11,330 bases of DNA from Xanthoparmelia taractica. Its lineage: Eukaryota > Ascomycota > Lecanoromycetes > Lecanorales > Parmeliaceae. How positions within the stretch are numbered: position 1 is the first letter of the stretch; each line of letters opens with the position of its first letter. Positions 1 to 9,658 of this stretch are shown here, in pieces. The notes under the pieces were generated by a model. It ran no database searches and had not been told where the DNA came from. It was given only the letters and a program-made list of their open reading frames with translations. The stretch spans positions 1-11,330 of the forward strand of contig JANQBS010000612.1 of NCBI GenBank assembly GCA_033085395.1, given 5' to 3'. The translations under genes were made by a program, and so were the position numbers.

Positions 1-339
1 ATTTACTTAGCGAGATTAAATTAGAAGAAAGTTTATCTTAATATTACTTATTAAGTGTCGGAGTTTAATAATTACTTTAGCTAATTTCGCTCTAACTTAT
101 ATATTAATCCAGAATTTTCTTAACTTATTCGTTACTTAATATAAGAAATAATCTATATTATAAAATATTTCTATATATATTAGAAATTTCCTAGATTATT
201 TCTTAATATTAGTAATTTCTTATTTTATATCTTTATAAGTAATCTAATATAACCCTCTTATAATACTATCTTATAATATAATATAATATAGTATAATATG
301 AAATATTTTATTAAATATACTAGATTTTTCCGGCTCGTA
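1..339 (+). repeat. Left copy of a 339-bp inverted repeat (LTR- or TIR-like)
   Basis: This stretch aligns without gaps to the reverse complement of 10507-10845. I counted 37 mismatches in 339 positions (about 89% identity), 29 of them transitions. It contains a short run of TATAA-type units around 269-300. Both copies stop matching at the same inner base, after CGTA, which suggests a true element end; a terminal CA changed by RIP would read TA. The outer end is cut off by the window edge. It could be a solo LTR or the terminal inverted repeat of a larger element. No terminal TG or target-site duplication could be shown. Confidence 0.85.
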
Positions 340-690
340 AGACTAATAAATCGTTTTTACGTGATATATCTAGATAATATTCTTATTTATTTCAATTCGG
401 AGAATAAATATTTAAATCACGTGAAATAAGTACTAAATCGACTTTGGCGATATAATCTCTATATAAGCTTAAAGAAATGCGAATTCTTTATTTTCGAAGT
501 GAAATTTCTTAATTTTATATTATCTATTAATCGACGTCGTAATAAATAAACGTAGAGTAATTATAATTTAAGATTAATTGAAATTAAAGAGTTATTATAA
601 CGTGTAAGTCTTTCTAGAATTTATAAACTTTTATAGAAGATTTATTTATTATTATTCTTAGATTATAGCTTTTTTAATAGAATTTCTTAA
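340..690 (+). pseudogene. Reverse transcriptase, C-terminal fragment (chromovirus 1)
   Basis: Frame 1 gives RFYVIYLDNILIYF at about 352-393, the family's YLDD box, with the second metal-binding Asp (codon 376-378) now Asn. Downstream are the conserved HV (418-423), VL.RL, KKCEFF (472-489) and EV.FL blocks. After about 530 the homology continues in frame 2, with FINFYRRFI-like residues near 620-645 and LLKRSEK-like residues near 685-705, marking the thumb and connection. The palm N-terminal half, including the first catalytic Asp, is absent. The frame change implies a small indel near 520-535. The family would copy element RNA into cDNA inside virus-like particles; this copy cannot. Confidence 0.9.
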
Positions 691-759
691 AAGAAGCGAA
701 AAGAGTATTAAATCGAGATTCTTCGTATAATTCGAAGTCGCGAAGTGCGCGTTTTAGAA

Positions 760-1210
760 GCTAAAGGCGGTCTTTATAGATGCGTCTCTCTTAAAATACT
801 TTAACTCTTAATTATCGATTCGAATCGAGATTAACGCTTTTTTATTCGATTTAATATATATATTAACTTAATTATATATAAATAATTAATAATACTTCGT
901 CGCTTTTTATTCGAGAAAGATAATCGACGCGAAGTATAATTATAAAATATATAATTAAGAGCTTCTTACGATTATAAAGATATTTAAATATTAACGCTAT
1001 TATTTAAAAGAAAGTTTTTATCTTATTAAAATTTTAATTAATTATAATAATATAAAATATTTTATAAGATAATCGATATTAAATAATAGATAAGCTCGTT
1101 AAATAATAAAACTATTTTTTTACGATATCTTAATTTCGCATAGATCGAGTAAAATAAATTCTACTAATACGTTATCGAGACGATTCGACTATAAGAACGA
1201 AAATAATATA
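760..1210 (+). pseudogene. RNase H domain and linker (chromovirus 1)
   Basis: In frame 2 the sequence follows the Ty3/gypsy RNase H order. A FIDASLLKYF-like block at about 773-803 precedes a decayed TDAS-type motif near 827-835, where the Asp is now Asn (codon AAC). A VAFYSRK-like block lies at about 899-919 and a Y.IYN.ELL-like block at about 940-965. A SRRFDY block at 1175-1192 is the end-of-domain linker, usually SRRPDY in these elements. RNase H would remove the RNA strand during reverse transcription. The frame carries several TAA/TAG stops and missing acidic residues, so it is dead. Assignment rests on motif order and on its place between reverse transcriptase and integrase. Confidence 0.8.
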
Positions 1211-1861
1211 ATTAATAAGCTTTTTTCTACGCTATAGTAGAAACTAGCTAAAGTCGAATATCTTTCGAATCTCGTTTTTTTTATTATTAAAATAGCATAT
1301 AAAGATAGCGTAAGCTATACGTATAAGTAATAAGATCTTAATCGCGAGTATTCCGTGATATTAAACGATTTAAGTATAAATAAGAGTTTCTTAAGTACGA
1401 GTTCGCGGGAAAAAGCGTCTATAAAAAAGATAGCGCTTAAAATTTTAATAATTATAATAGTATAAGAAATTTACTTAAATGTAATATATTTTTTGAGACT
1501 TAAAAAATCTTAATCTTAAATTAGAGGGAGTTTAAGCGAGACGCTTATTTAATATAAATGTAACGAAGTCGATAAGCGACTTAACTCTATTATTACTATT
1601 AATTATAAATAGCTTATTTCACGCTTAATTATCGAGATATTAATAATTAACGAAACGATATATAATATAAGTAATAAGCTTATTTATAAACTTATAAAGA
1701 TATTTTAATAAGAGAACGCTTTTATAAAATAATATAAAGTTAATAAAGCGTAGAATAGATAAACGCGAAGCGTCGATACTTAGACTTAAGATAATTAGGA
1801 ATTATTAAGATATAATAATAGATTATATATCTTCGAAGAAGACTTAGTTCGTGAAGAGCTA

Positions 1862-2910
1862 TTAAAGCGCTATCACGATAATTTTATAATAAGGTATTTC
1901 GATATCGATAAGATACTCGAGTTAATAGATAGAAAATATTATTAAAATAATATAAAAGCGAACGTTATAGAGTATATTTATATATATAATATCTGTTAGC
2001 GTATAAAACTAAAACGCTATCGTCTCTATAATAAGTTAAATATATTTTCGCTACTTATTAAATTATAAAGAAAAATTACGATAGACTTTATAATAGATCT
2101 TTCGTTAAGTAAGCGTAAGAATCGTGTTTATAATATAATTCTTATAATAATCGATAGATATATTAAAATAATAAGATATCTATTAATTAATAAGATAATT
2201 AATGCGATATAACTCGAGAAGTTATTTATAAAGAAAATCGTGCTTCGATATAAAGTATTTAAAAATATTATTATAAATCGCGAGTTTATCTTTATAAGTT
2301 CGTTTTAATCGAAAGTCTATTATTAATTATATATAAAGCGTAGATTAAGTATTATCTTTTATTCTTAAATAGACGAATAGACGAAACGACAAAATTAGAC
2401 TTTAAAGTATTATTTTAGAATATATTATTTAAAGCGATAAGATAATTAAGTAGATCTTTTATTAATTATCAAATTTATATATTATCGAAGCGAGTATAAA
2501 ACGATAGATTATAATTTATTTCTTGTGATATACGACTATTAATTAGAACTTAAGTTAATCGCTAAGAATAGCGCTATTAAGAGAGAAATACTCGTAGCGA
2601 AAGAACGTATTAAAGAAATTAATGCGATTTAATAAGAGTTTAAAAGATATTAATAAAGCGTATAAAAAACGTAAGCGAAGTCTTATAATAAGAATTATAA
2701 ATCGTAAACGTTTAATCGTAATAATCTTATTATATTTTTTACGAAGAACTTAAAGTAGAAGAGATTAAATAAGAAACTTTTTAATAAGTTAATTAACTCT
2801 TTTCGAATATAAAAATATATCGAAAAGCAAGTATATCGACTATAATTATCGTTAATCTATTAAATTTATTTCGTCTTTTATATATTATTATTAAAATCGT
2901 ATTAACGAAG
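1862..2910 (+). pseudogene. Integrase: zinc finger, catalytic core and C-terminal domain (chromovirus 1)
   Basis: Frame 2 gives the HHCC zinc finger first. The first His is kept (CAC 1874-1876), the second is Tyr (1895-1897), the first Cys is Tyr (1985-1987) and the second Cys is kept (TGT 1994-1996). IDKILELIDRKYY at about 1907-1945 is the typical helix between them. In the catalytic core the first Asp is present (IDFIIDL, GAC 2084-2086), the second is Asn (AAT 2276-2278, family SDRG site), and the Glu is Lys (AAA 2384-2386, in the family's TDGQTER block). The C-terminal domain has an NPF-like GPF motif (reading NSF) near 2795-2805, followed by a YRL block. The enzyme would insert element DNA into the genome. 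Two of three catalytic acids and two of four zinc ligands are lost, so it is inactive. Confidence 0.9.
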
Positions 2911-2949
2911 CTTAAAAAATTCAAATATTTTAAAATATTCTATTTCTAA

Positions 2950-3130
2950 GCTTATGAACGAAGACGAAGAATACTTAATAGAGTTTATATATAAGAAACG
3001 TATCCGAAAGAGCGAGATAGAATATCTTATTCGATAAAAAGATTATTTTAAAGAGTATAACGAATAACTTAATAAAGAAGTTATAAGTAATACGTAAAAT
3101 ATAATTAATAAGTTTAATAAATACGAGTTA
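2950..3130 (+). pseudogene. Chromodomain (chromovirus 1)
   Basis: Frame 2 reads EYLIEFIYKKRIRKSEIEYL at about 2969-3028, followed by a stop where the family has Trp (TAA 3038-3040), then KDYF and an EYN.xL.K block. This is the chromodomain pattern: an acidic start, a basic KR..R turn, YL(V/I)RW and KDY. It lies directly after the integrase C-terminal domain, as in chromoviruses, where it helps target insertion to marked chromatin. A basic tail (Lys/Arg-rich, about 3160-3245) follows and ends at TAATAA. The aromatic cage cannot be judged because several sites are mutated. Confidence 0.85.
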
Positions 3131-3252
3131 CGAGATCGAAAAATATAAGAAATATATATCGAAAAAAGAACTCGAAGATTAGTTGATTTTAAAAAGAGCT
3201 TAAGGGCGAAGAGACTTAATTATAGAAAGTCGAACCTCGAATTATCGTAATA

Positions 3253-3590
3253 AATAATAATATTAAAACGGCTATGAAAAACTAACGACGTCTCGGAAGA
3301 TAACGAAAAACTTCTATTATATAGAATAATATAAATAATTAATATACGATTCTCGAGTTTAACGCCCGATAAATATATATTAAACGCTAGATTATTAAAA
3401 TTCTTCTATTAATATATCTCTCGAGAAAGTCTTTTTCTTCGCGCTTCTTAAGTCTTCTAATAACGAATATAAGAGAGTATAAGAGCTTTGTTTATTAAAA
3501 ATAGAGAAGTTACTAAAAGAGAAAGAAGAAGAGAAAGCGTTCACGTTTCTATCGATAAATAATAATATAGTAAGCTAAAAATTCTTAGAA
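3253..3590. other. Unassigned region downstream of chromovirus 1
   Basis: The 3' untranslated part and the LTR of chromovirus 1 would be expected here. The DNA has the same RIP-like composition. I did not find a copy of the 339-bp repeat, nor a direct repeat of sequence lying 5' of the second element. One + frame from about 3421 to 3590 has few stops and Lys/Glu-rich residues (KEKEEEK near 3518-3538), but I cannot name a product. I see no RNA gene or regulatory site that I can support. Confidence 0.5.
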
Positions 3591-3597
3591 GACTTAG

Positions 3598-3664
3598 ATT
3601 CGTTCTCGTCGTTATCGTTATCTCTCTTATCGTTATCTTCTTCGTTCTTTTCGTTATTATCGAA
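3598..3664. repeat. Imperfect TCGTTA/TCTTCG simple repeat
   Basis: A pyrimidine-rich run of TCGTTA, TCTCTC and TCTTCG units covers about 65 bases. It would read as Ser/Leu-rich on the + strand, or as an acidic Asp/Glu/Asn/Arg mix on the minus strand. Low-complexity acidic or Ser-rich segments are common in Gag-like or other transposon proteins, but no family is recognisable. The TCG units survive because C before G or T is not altered by the local mutation bias. Confidence 0.6.
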
Positions 3665-3769
3665 ATTAAAATTCGTTATCGACGAATTTAATATAGAAAG
3701 ATTCGTTTAAAAGTTAATATTAATATATATTAAACGCGTTTAAAATCGATATAAGATATAGAGATATAT

Positions 3770-5010
3770 ACGTTATATCGTAATACGTTTAAAATTTCTA
3801 TAAGAATAATAAAGATAATACGAAGAGATTTTACTTAATTCACTTAAATACTTAGAGTATTTAATTTCTTTACGTCGTCGAAGCGATCTATTATTCGCTA
3901 ATAGATATTAAGAATCTTCTTATATACTTTTATAACGTTTATAAATTAAAGCGTCGAAGTATACTTAGAATCTTCTAAATTAAGATTATTAATAATCGTT
4001 ACTTCGAAGCGACGACGAAGTCGAAATATATAATTAACTTCTAAAATAATCTCGTAACGCTTTAAAATCTAAAATAATAAACGCTTAGCACGCGTTAAAT
4101 ATACGTAATCTTTATATTAACTTATCGCTACGCAATTAAAACGCGATTCGGCGTAGATTATATATTTTATTAGTATACTCTTCTTAAAATCGAATATTGT
4201 CTCGTATTCTATCGAATCGTGCTCGTAAGTATATCGTAGATAGCGCGAATAAGAATTCTCGATAAGCCCTACTAACGGGTCTATTAATCGTGCGATAATC
4301 GGGTATTAATCGAGCTAATAATATATTAGCAATAATTATATATCTTTTTTAATTTCGAAAAACTTATAATAACTAATATAGCAATAGATATCTTTTAGGT
4401 GTTTAGTAGATATTAAGAATTTATAAACTATATATTTACTTCTAATAATATTAATGCTGCGTAGAAAATAAGATATTTATTAAGGAAAGAAAATTTTCTC
4501 GAAAAATTAACACTCTTTTATTAATAACTTGATTATTAATATACGCGAATCGTACGCGTCGCGTATATCGAACACGACGATAATATTCACTTTACGTATC
4601 GTTAAAATTATATAATAAAAATATTTCTAGCGTTAAGTACTCTATCGCCTTAGTTTTTATTTATATTTATAATATACTTTATATGTAAAGCGCTGCTAAA
4701 AGAAATTCTTTTTCTTCTTTTTTTATTAAATTTAAAGAATTTTAATAAGTCTTTTAAAAGTATTAATTCTTTTCGCTATATTAGATTCGAGTACGAATTC
4801 TTAAAGAAAGAAGATAATTATTAAAGATAAGGTCTTGGGCCTTAATCGAGGGAATTCTAAAGCGCTTGATATACGTATACTTAACGAAATCTTAGCGGAT
4901 AAGCTTAAATAAGCGATCTTCTTAAATTTTCTTTTCTTCTTTCTTAAGAATTAGTTTTATCACCAGATCTATATTTGAAATATATGTCTTTCTAATTTCA
5001 CACTACTATA
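3770..5010 (-). pseudogene. Long minus-strand frame with a pol-like stop density, product unknown
   Basis: Read on the minus strand, one frame runs about 410 codons with roughly 29 stops (about 7%), all TAA or TAG and none TGA. This is close to the density I counted in the certain reverse transcriptase frame of the second element (20 in about 327 codons), and lower than in a neighbouring minus frame. Readable patches include KRFRIPSIKAQD (near 4841-4876), YYRRVRYTRRVRFAYINNQV (4525-4584) and ARLIPDYRTINRPVSRAYRE (4254-4313). I do not recognise a family. A + strand frame over about 4081-4620 also looks partly protein-like, with stops near 10%, so the coding strand is not settled. It may be a decayed gag or transposase, or chance in a low-TGA background. 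Confidence 0.25.
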
Positions 5011-5040
5011 TAACTCTAAGACTCTAATCTAGAATCAAGT
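4825..5040. other. Island with weaker RIP-type change
   Basis: Around 4832-4853 the DNA keeps a GGTCTTGGGCC run and a GAGGGAATTC run, and around 4960-5040 it keeps several CA and TG steps (CACCAG, TTTGAA, TATGTC, TTCACAC, ATCAAG). Equal lengths just downstream, such as 5041-5100, contain no CA, TG, CC or GG at all. The change at about 5040 is sharp. It could mark an element end, for example the 5' LTR of the second element, or a younger piece. No gene was recognised in it. Confidence 0.45.
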
Positions 5041-5189
5041 CTAATAAAATTATATTACGAATAATAAAATACGTAATTAAAACTTTAATAAGAGAAAAGA
5101 TAAAGTCTAATACTTATTATTATAGTATTAAACACGTTATCTATTAAGCGATAATCTCGCTTTCTATTACTAAGAAGCGAAATTACTAT

Positions 5190-5520
5190 ATCGAATAATA
5201 AGCGTAATATTACTACTTTAGTAGATATAGATAATGAGAAAATCTTTATATCGTAGTACTTTATTAAGAAGATATAAGTTTTTAAGCCTAAGTATATATT
5301 AATTATAATACCTATTATTAATAATTATTAAATATTCTCGTATAAGATATATAATCTAATATTTAATCTCGTAGATAGTTAAGAAAGAAAGTAAGAATAA
5401 ACCTTAAAGACGTATATCGTAGATATACGAGAATATAATCTTATTCTTAATTTTTCTTGAATCTATAATATTAATCCTAATATTTATTAACGCGAGTAAT
5501 TTTAAATTTATCGTGATTTT
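5190..5520 (+). pseudogene. Aspartic protease region, decayed (chromovirus 2)
   Basis: Frame 1 gives LVDIDNEKIFIS at about 5218-5253, a plausible decayed active-site stretch (family pattern L(I/V)D(S/T)G). YNLILNFS at 5434-5457 matches the D.ILG..W block that ends retroviral-type proteases in these elements, with Gly changed to Asn and the following Trp to TGA. N.NP.I lies just after. The protease would cleave the Gag-Pol polyprotein. The second block is convincing; the active-site identification is less certain. The frame continues directly into reverse transcriptase, which supports one polyprotein. Confidence 0.7.
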
Positions 5521-5760
5521 CTCGCGAATAATAAGAGGTAAGAAAATATCGTAATAATAGATATTAAATAGTTTACGTTATTAATTAATATAATAATTAC
5601 GTATAATCTAAGATAATTATATATCGCACTCTTATATTAGATCTTATTCGAAAGCAATAAGATTAGCTATAATAAAGCTATGCGATATAACGTTACGTAG
5701 CTAGATAACCCTAACGTGTCTAATTAGCTAGAGTGCGTATTAGAAGTCTTCTCAAAAAAG

Positions 5761-6560
5761 CTATCTAATAGTCTTAATACGTATAATTAAGTTAAGTACC
5801 TTATAGATCTATTATCTAATAAGCTATTTAAGAGTAATTCGATTTATAATATATCGTATAATAAGCTTATAGCGATTAAGAATTATCTAAATAGTGCGTT
5901 TAAGAAGAAGTAAATTTAACTCTTAAGTATTTAGATTAACTCGTCGATATTATTTATTAAAAAAATAAATAGCTCGCTACGACTTTATATCGATTATCGA
6001 AAATTTAATAAGAGAATTATTAAGAATAATTACTCGTTATCGCTATTCTTAGAAATCTTAAAAAAATTCGTATCTACGAAGTATTTTATTAAGATTAATA
6101 TTTATAACGTATATTATAAAATACGAGTGCGAAAGAAAGACGAGTAAAAAATCGTTTTTTAAACTCGCTATAATTAGTTTAAATATTAGATAATATCTTT
6201 TAATCTCGCAAATACTCTCGTAATCTTTTAAGTTTATATAAATAAAGTATTTAAGCTATGTATCGATATCTTCTATATAATATATTTAAATAATATATTA
6301 ATTTATTCTAAGACGAAAGATTTACATTAAAAGTATATACGTAAGATATTACGTGTATTATTAAAGTATCGACTCTATACGAAGTTATTAAAATATATTT
6401 TTAATCGTAGCGAGATTATTTTTCTAAGATTCGTAATAAATTAGCGTAATATTTAAATAAAGCTATCGCGTATTAAGACTATTACTAAATAACTAGAATT
6501 AAAGTCTTAAAAATATATTAATTTTTCTAAGATTCGTAGACTTTTATTAATAATTCGTAA
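5761..6560 (+). pseudogene. Reverse transcriptase, full-length but inactive (chromovirus 2)
   Basis: Frame 1 shows the full domain in order: IYNISYNKLIAIKNYLN near 5839-5889, ILFIKK near 5947-5964, SLRLYIDYRKFNK at 5974-6012 (family LRLCVDYR.LN), YSLSLF at about 6031-6048 and KYFIKINIYNVYYKIRV at 6079-6129. It continues with the SFNLANTLVIF block (family PFGL.NAP.TFQ), YLNNILIYS at 6283-6309 and FLRFVIN at 6421-6441. All three metal-binding Asp are Asn: codon 6097-6099, and both Asp of YLDD at 6289-6294. At about 6511 the frame shifts by one base and continues as FLRFVDFY and VRNFS in frame 2. It has about 20 TAA/TAG stops in the 327 codons counted from 5521. It cannot polymerise DNA. Confidence 0.92.
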
Positions 6561-6639
6561 GAAATTTTTCGTAAATAGTTATATTCTTAATTAATTTAAC
6601 TCGAGAAATAAAGAAAGACGAGATTAAATTATTTTTTAT

Positions 6640-7120
6640 ATTTAATAAGAAAGTACGCGAGACTTCTAAAATACTTAAGCGAATATTTACTATAATATTT
6701 ATCTAAAAATACTATAATTAAGAAATATCGCTTATTATAAAAATTAATATTTTTAAAGTAAATATAAATAATATACTTAATTAGAAAAGTAAGAATAAAT
6801 AATAATATTTTATTACGTTCTTTAATTATAAGTTTAAAGACGCTAAATCTCGATAAGATATATATAATAAGAAATTATATGCGATTATATAAAATTTTAA
6901 GAATTAAAAATATTATTTATAAAATAATAAGTATTTTATTTATATAACCTCGAATTATAATAATCTACGTTATTTTATAATAATAAAAGAGCTTAATACG
7001 AAGTAGATTCGTTAGACTAAGAAGTTAGCTACGTTTAACTTTATAATTAAATATCGTAAGAAAAAACTTAATTCTATAGATATATTGTTAAAAAGATCTA
7101 ATATTATTAAATTAAATAAT
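6640..7120 (+). pseudogene. RNase H domain and linker (chromovirus 2)
   Basis: Frame 2 carries the thumb-to-RNase H order. FIFNKKVRETSKILKRIFT at about 6635-6691 comes first, then a heavily changed TDAS region near 6740-6770, then a DIYNKKL block near 6857-6877 (family DIYDKELLA). A NLRYFIIIKELN block follows near 6965-7000 (family NL.YF...K.LN), then a LATFNFIIKYRKKKLN block near 7025-7075 and DILLKRS at about 7079-7099 in place of the usual DALSRR. The order and spacing between reverse transcriptase and integrase are normal for Ty3/gypsy. Stops and lost acidic residues make it inactive. Confidence 0.82.
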
Positions 7121-7559
7121 AGCGAAAATAATAATAATAATTTCCTCTCTATCTTACGAAATAAGCTTCGTAATTAAAAATATTAATCTAATTTATAAAA
7201 ACGTAATAGCGTATCTATTATAGTTAAACTTATAGTATTAACGAAGTAACTAAACGATATTATCGTTATAGATATTTAAATTACTAACTTAAATAAGAGA
7301 GCGCTCGATAGATAGATACGTATTTTAAATATTACGATATTATTTCGATTTTTAATTTATTAGATTTTAAAGTCGAAGAAATTCTATTTAAAGTTACGAG
7401 AATTAATAATAATATAATTACTTAAATTATAACGTCAAAACGCTTTCGTTATTAATAAGAAGTAATGCTAAAGATACGTTATTAAGTAGAATAAGCTTTC
7501 GAAATAAAGAATCGATAAGAATAAATTACTACGTCGTGATCTCGTAATTTATATTTCTA

Positions 7560-8570
7560 ATAATTCTATTACGAAGAAAGAGATTCTTCGTATAAATTAT
7601 AATAATCTTAATGTTAGATATTTCTCGCGTAGACGCATTAAAGAAGATATTAGATTTAAATATTATTAATTAGATATAATAATCGAAATAGTAGACTATA
7701 TTTATACTTATCTCGATTATTAACGAGTGCGAGTTTATTATTATAAGTCTTATAGCGTGCTAGCGTTAATTTTATTAAACGACGTGAATTTATTTTTTAT
7801 TATAATAATAAACTTTATTATAAATCTATTATCTGCGAGAGATTCTTACATTAATAAGACTTATAATACTATATTAATTTTAATAAATAAACTTACGAAG
7901 TATATAATATATATAGTAATTATAAAAGATTTAAAAGTAGATAAACTAATTAATATTATATAACGAGAGTTCGTATTATTATATAATATAATGCGTAACT
8001 TAATTTTAGATCGAGACTTACTATTTATAAATAAATTCTAGATAACGTTATATTAATATTTAAGTACGAAGCGTAGACTTAGTATTACGTTTTATTTTTA
8101 AATAGATAATTAAACTAAGAAATAAAATTAAGTTCTTAAATATTATTTATAAATATATTATAATTATAAATAAGATAATTAACTTAAAATATTATTAATA
8201 ACTACGTTCGTATATAATAATAATATTTATATTTATATAAATAAAATCTTATAAAAATTATTAATAAAATATATAGTAAACTTAGAAAATACTTCTAAGA
8301 ATAGAACTTTAAGAAGAAAAATATCGCTTATTATAAAATAAGTAAAATAATTACGAGATATTAGAACGTATCTAAAAGAATTGTAAGAGCGAGTTACGAA
8401 TTAATAAGTAAAGTATTATAATAGTAATTATAAGACTATTGCTTTTTAAGAGAGAGATAAAGTGCTATTATAAAGCTTAAATATACGTATCTCGTTATTA
8501 AAGAAGAAACTTAATTATAAATAGCTTAAATCTTTTAAAGTATTAGAAAGAATAAACACGTAGACTTATA
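7560..8570 (+). pseudogene. Integrase, all three domains (chromovirus 2)
   Basis: Frame 2 gives the zinc finger with all four ligands changed to Tyr: TAT at 7598, 7619, 7709 and 7718, spaced as H-H and C-x2-C, as C-to-T or G-to-A change of His and Cys codons predicts. The catalytic core includes the stop-free stretch 7727-7963, where NFIINL holds the first catalytic site as Asn (AAC 7811-7813) and NTILILINKLTKY is the next conserved strand. The second Asp is kept (GAT 8009-8011, LDRD for family SDRG). The Glu is Lys (AAG 8117-8119) within the decayed TDGQTER block. The C-terminal domain has the KL....G(P)F block, reading KSF at 8528-8536, then VLERI, and YKLDL near 8561-8575. It is inactive. 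Confidence 0.92.
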
Positions 8571-8689
8571 AGCTAGATCTTTCTATTAGATATAAAAGAA
8601 TTTATTCTATATTTTATATATCGCTATTAGAATCGTAATATTCGTAAAATAATAATTTAAAATTATAAGTAATTTTAATTAATAAAGAA

Positions 8690-8938
8690 GAGAAGTAAGA
8701 GATCGAAAGAGTATTAGATAAAAGAGTTCGTAAGAGCGAAATTAAGTATCTTATTAACTAAAAAGATTTCTTATCTTATAAAGCTTCGTGAAAATTAATA
8801 AAGTATCTCGAAAATATTAAGAATATAATTAAGAATTTCGAGCGAGTAAAGAAGTTATATAAGTTAGTATCTAAGATAAAGTAAAAAATATAATTATTAT
8901 AGAGAGTTAAGAAGCGAAAGAGATTACGAAAAAAAAGA
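8690..8938 (+). pseudogene. Chromodomain and basic tail (chromovirus 2)
   Basis: In frame 2, EIERVLDKRVRKSEIKYLIN at 8699-8758 matches the chromodomain consensus. A TAA (8759-8761) takes the place of the first expected Trp, and KDF, then a TGA (8789-8791) at the second expected Trp, YLEN and NFER follow. A Lys/Arg-rich tail and a cluster of stops near 8936-8950 end the frame. The domain would guide integration to modified histone tails. It shares the KRVRKSE core with the chromodomain of element 1 (KRIRKSE) but differs after that, which fits two related families. Confidence 0.88.
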
Positions 8939-9658
8939 TAATAGTAGTAGTAGAGAGCTCGTAGATAATTTATTTTAACTCGTAAATTAAATATATATAG
9001 CTATCTTTAACTCGAAGACTTATATATATATAATAATTTAACGCGTCGAAGCGCTTTATATAATAAAAAAACGATAATTATAAGAATCGCACTTAAACTT
9101 AATTATAGTATTATTTAATATTAATTAAAACGTTCTTTTAAGATAAAAAGTAGATATTCTTATTAAAATTAATTATTAATAGATAAAAGAAAATAGCAAT
9201 AGAGAAAAAAGAAGTAGCGATAACGTTATAAGCGCGTAAGACGTTTACTTCTATTAATTAAATTCTTAAATTTATAAATTAAGATTATTTTATTCTTTTA
9301 TATAGCGAGACGAGAACGAAAAAATAGAAAGATAATTATAATTATAAATATTATAGCTTAATAATAAGAGAAGAGAGAATCTAATATATAAGCGTGCTCG
9401 TTACGAGAGTAGCGATCGTATTTACGCTAACGAGAGTTAGTAGAAGACGTAAAATATATTATAATCTAGTCACGCATAAGAGCGCGAATATAACGAAGAT
9501 AAATAACTTTATATGCGTTAGCGAAATTCTTTAATAAAAATTTTTTTTTTCTTCGTAGTTAATATATATCTAATAAAGAAGCGAAGGTGAATATAACTAT
9601 TTCTCTCGTTAATTAAGTATCTCTTTAAAGTAAGCTCGAATATTTATAAATAAAAGCG
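8939..9658. other. Unassigned region downstream of chromovirus 2
   Basis: The 3' part and LTR of chromovirus 2 are expected here. The base pattern is RIP-like. A T run of about ten lies at 9541-9550. One + frame 1 stretch from about 9307 to 9525 has few stops and Arg/Lys/Thr-rich residues (SRRRKIYYNLVTHKS near 9439-9480), but I cannot name it. I found no direct repeat that would pair as LTRs around the element. Confidence 0.5.

Larger units (their letters stand above)
340..3252 (+). mobile_element. Degenerate Ty3/gypsy chromovirus 1, 5'-truncated pol
   Basis: This is the 3' part of a retrotransposon polyprotein: end of reverse transcriptase, RNase H, integrase zinc finger, catalytic core and C-terminal domain, and a chromodomain, in the usual Ty3/gypsy chromovirus order. 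The reverse transcriptase piece reads in frame 1 up to about 530, then the frame moves to frame 2 and stays there to a double TAA near 3247-3252. The stops inside are TAA or TAG at sites where the family usually has Gln or Trp, as expected from RIP. Gag, protease and the first half of reverse transcriptase are missing, because the inverted-repeat copy at 1-339 directly abuts the break. No LTR pair of its own was found. It is a pseudogene with no possible activity. Confidence 0.9.
5150..8938 (+). mobile_element. Degenerate Ty3/gypsy chromovirus 2, nearly full pol
   Basis: A second retrotransposon polyprotein on the same strand carries the end of protease, complete reverse transcriptase, RNase H, integrase and chromodomain. 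It reads in frame 1 from the protease to about 6520, then in frame 2 to about 8938, so a single-base indel in a T run near 6511-6515 explains the only frame change I see. Nearly all stops are TAA or TAG at expected Gln or Trp sites; one TGA at 5458 sits at an expected Trp. Its residues differ from chromovirus 1 throughout, so it is a different family rather than a copy. Gag and LTRs were not identified; gag should lie just upstream, in the unassigned region. Confidence 0.9.

Noticed and set aside
5110..5160. Possible Gag zinc knuckle (CCHC) before the protease
   Set aside because: A Tyr-rich stretch with one His is present, but the C-x2-C-x4-H-x4-C spacing does not fit even when Tyr is read as changed Cys.
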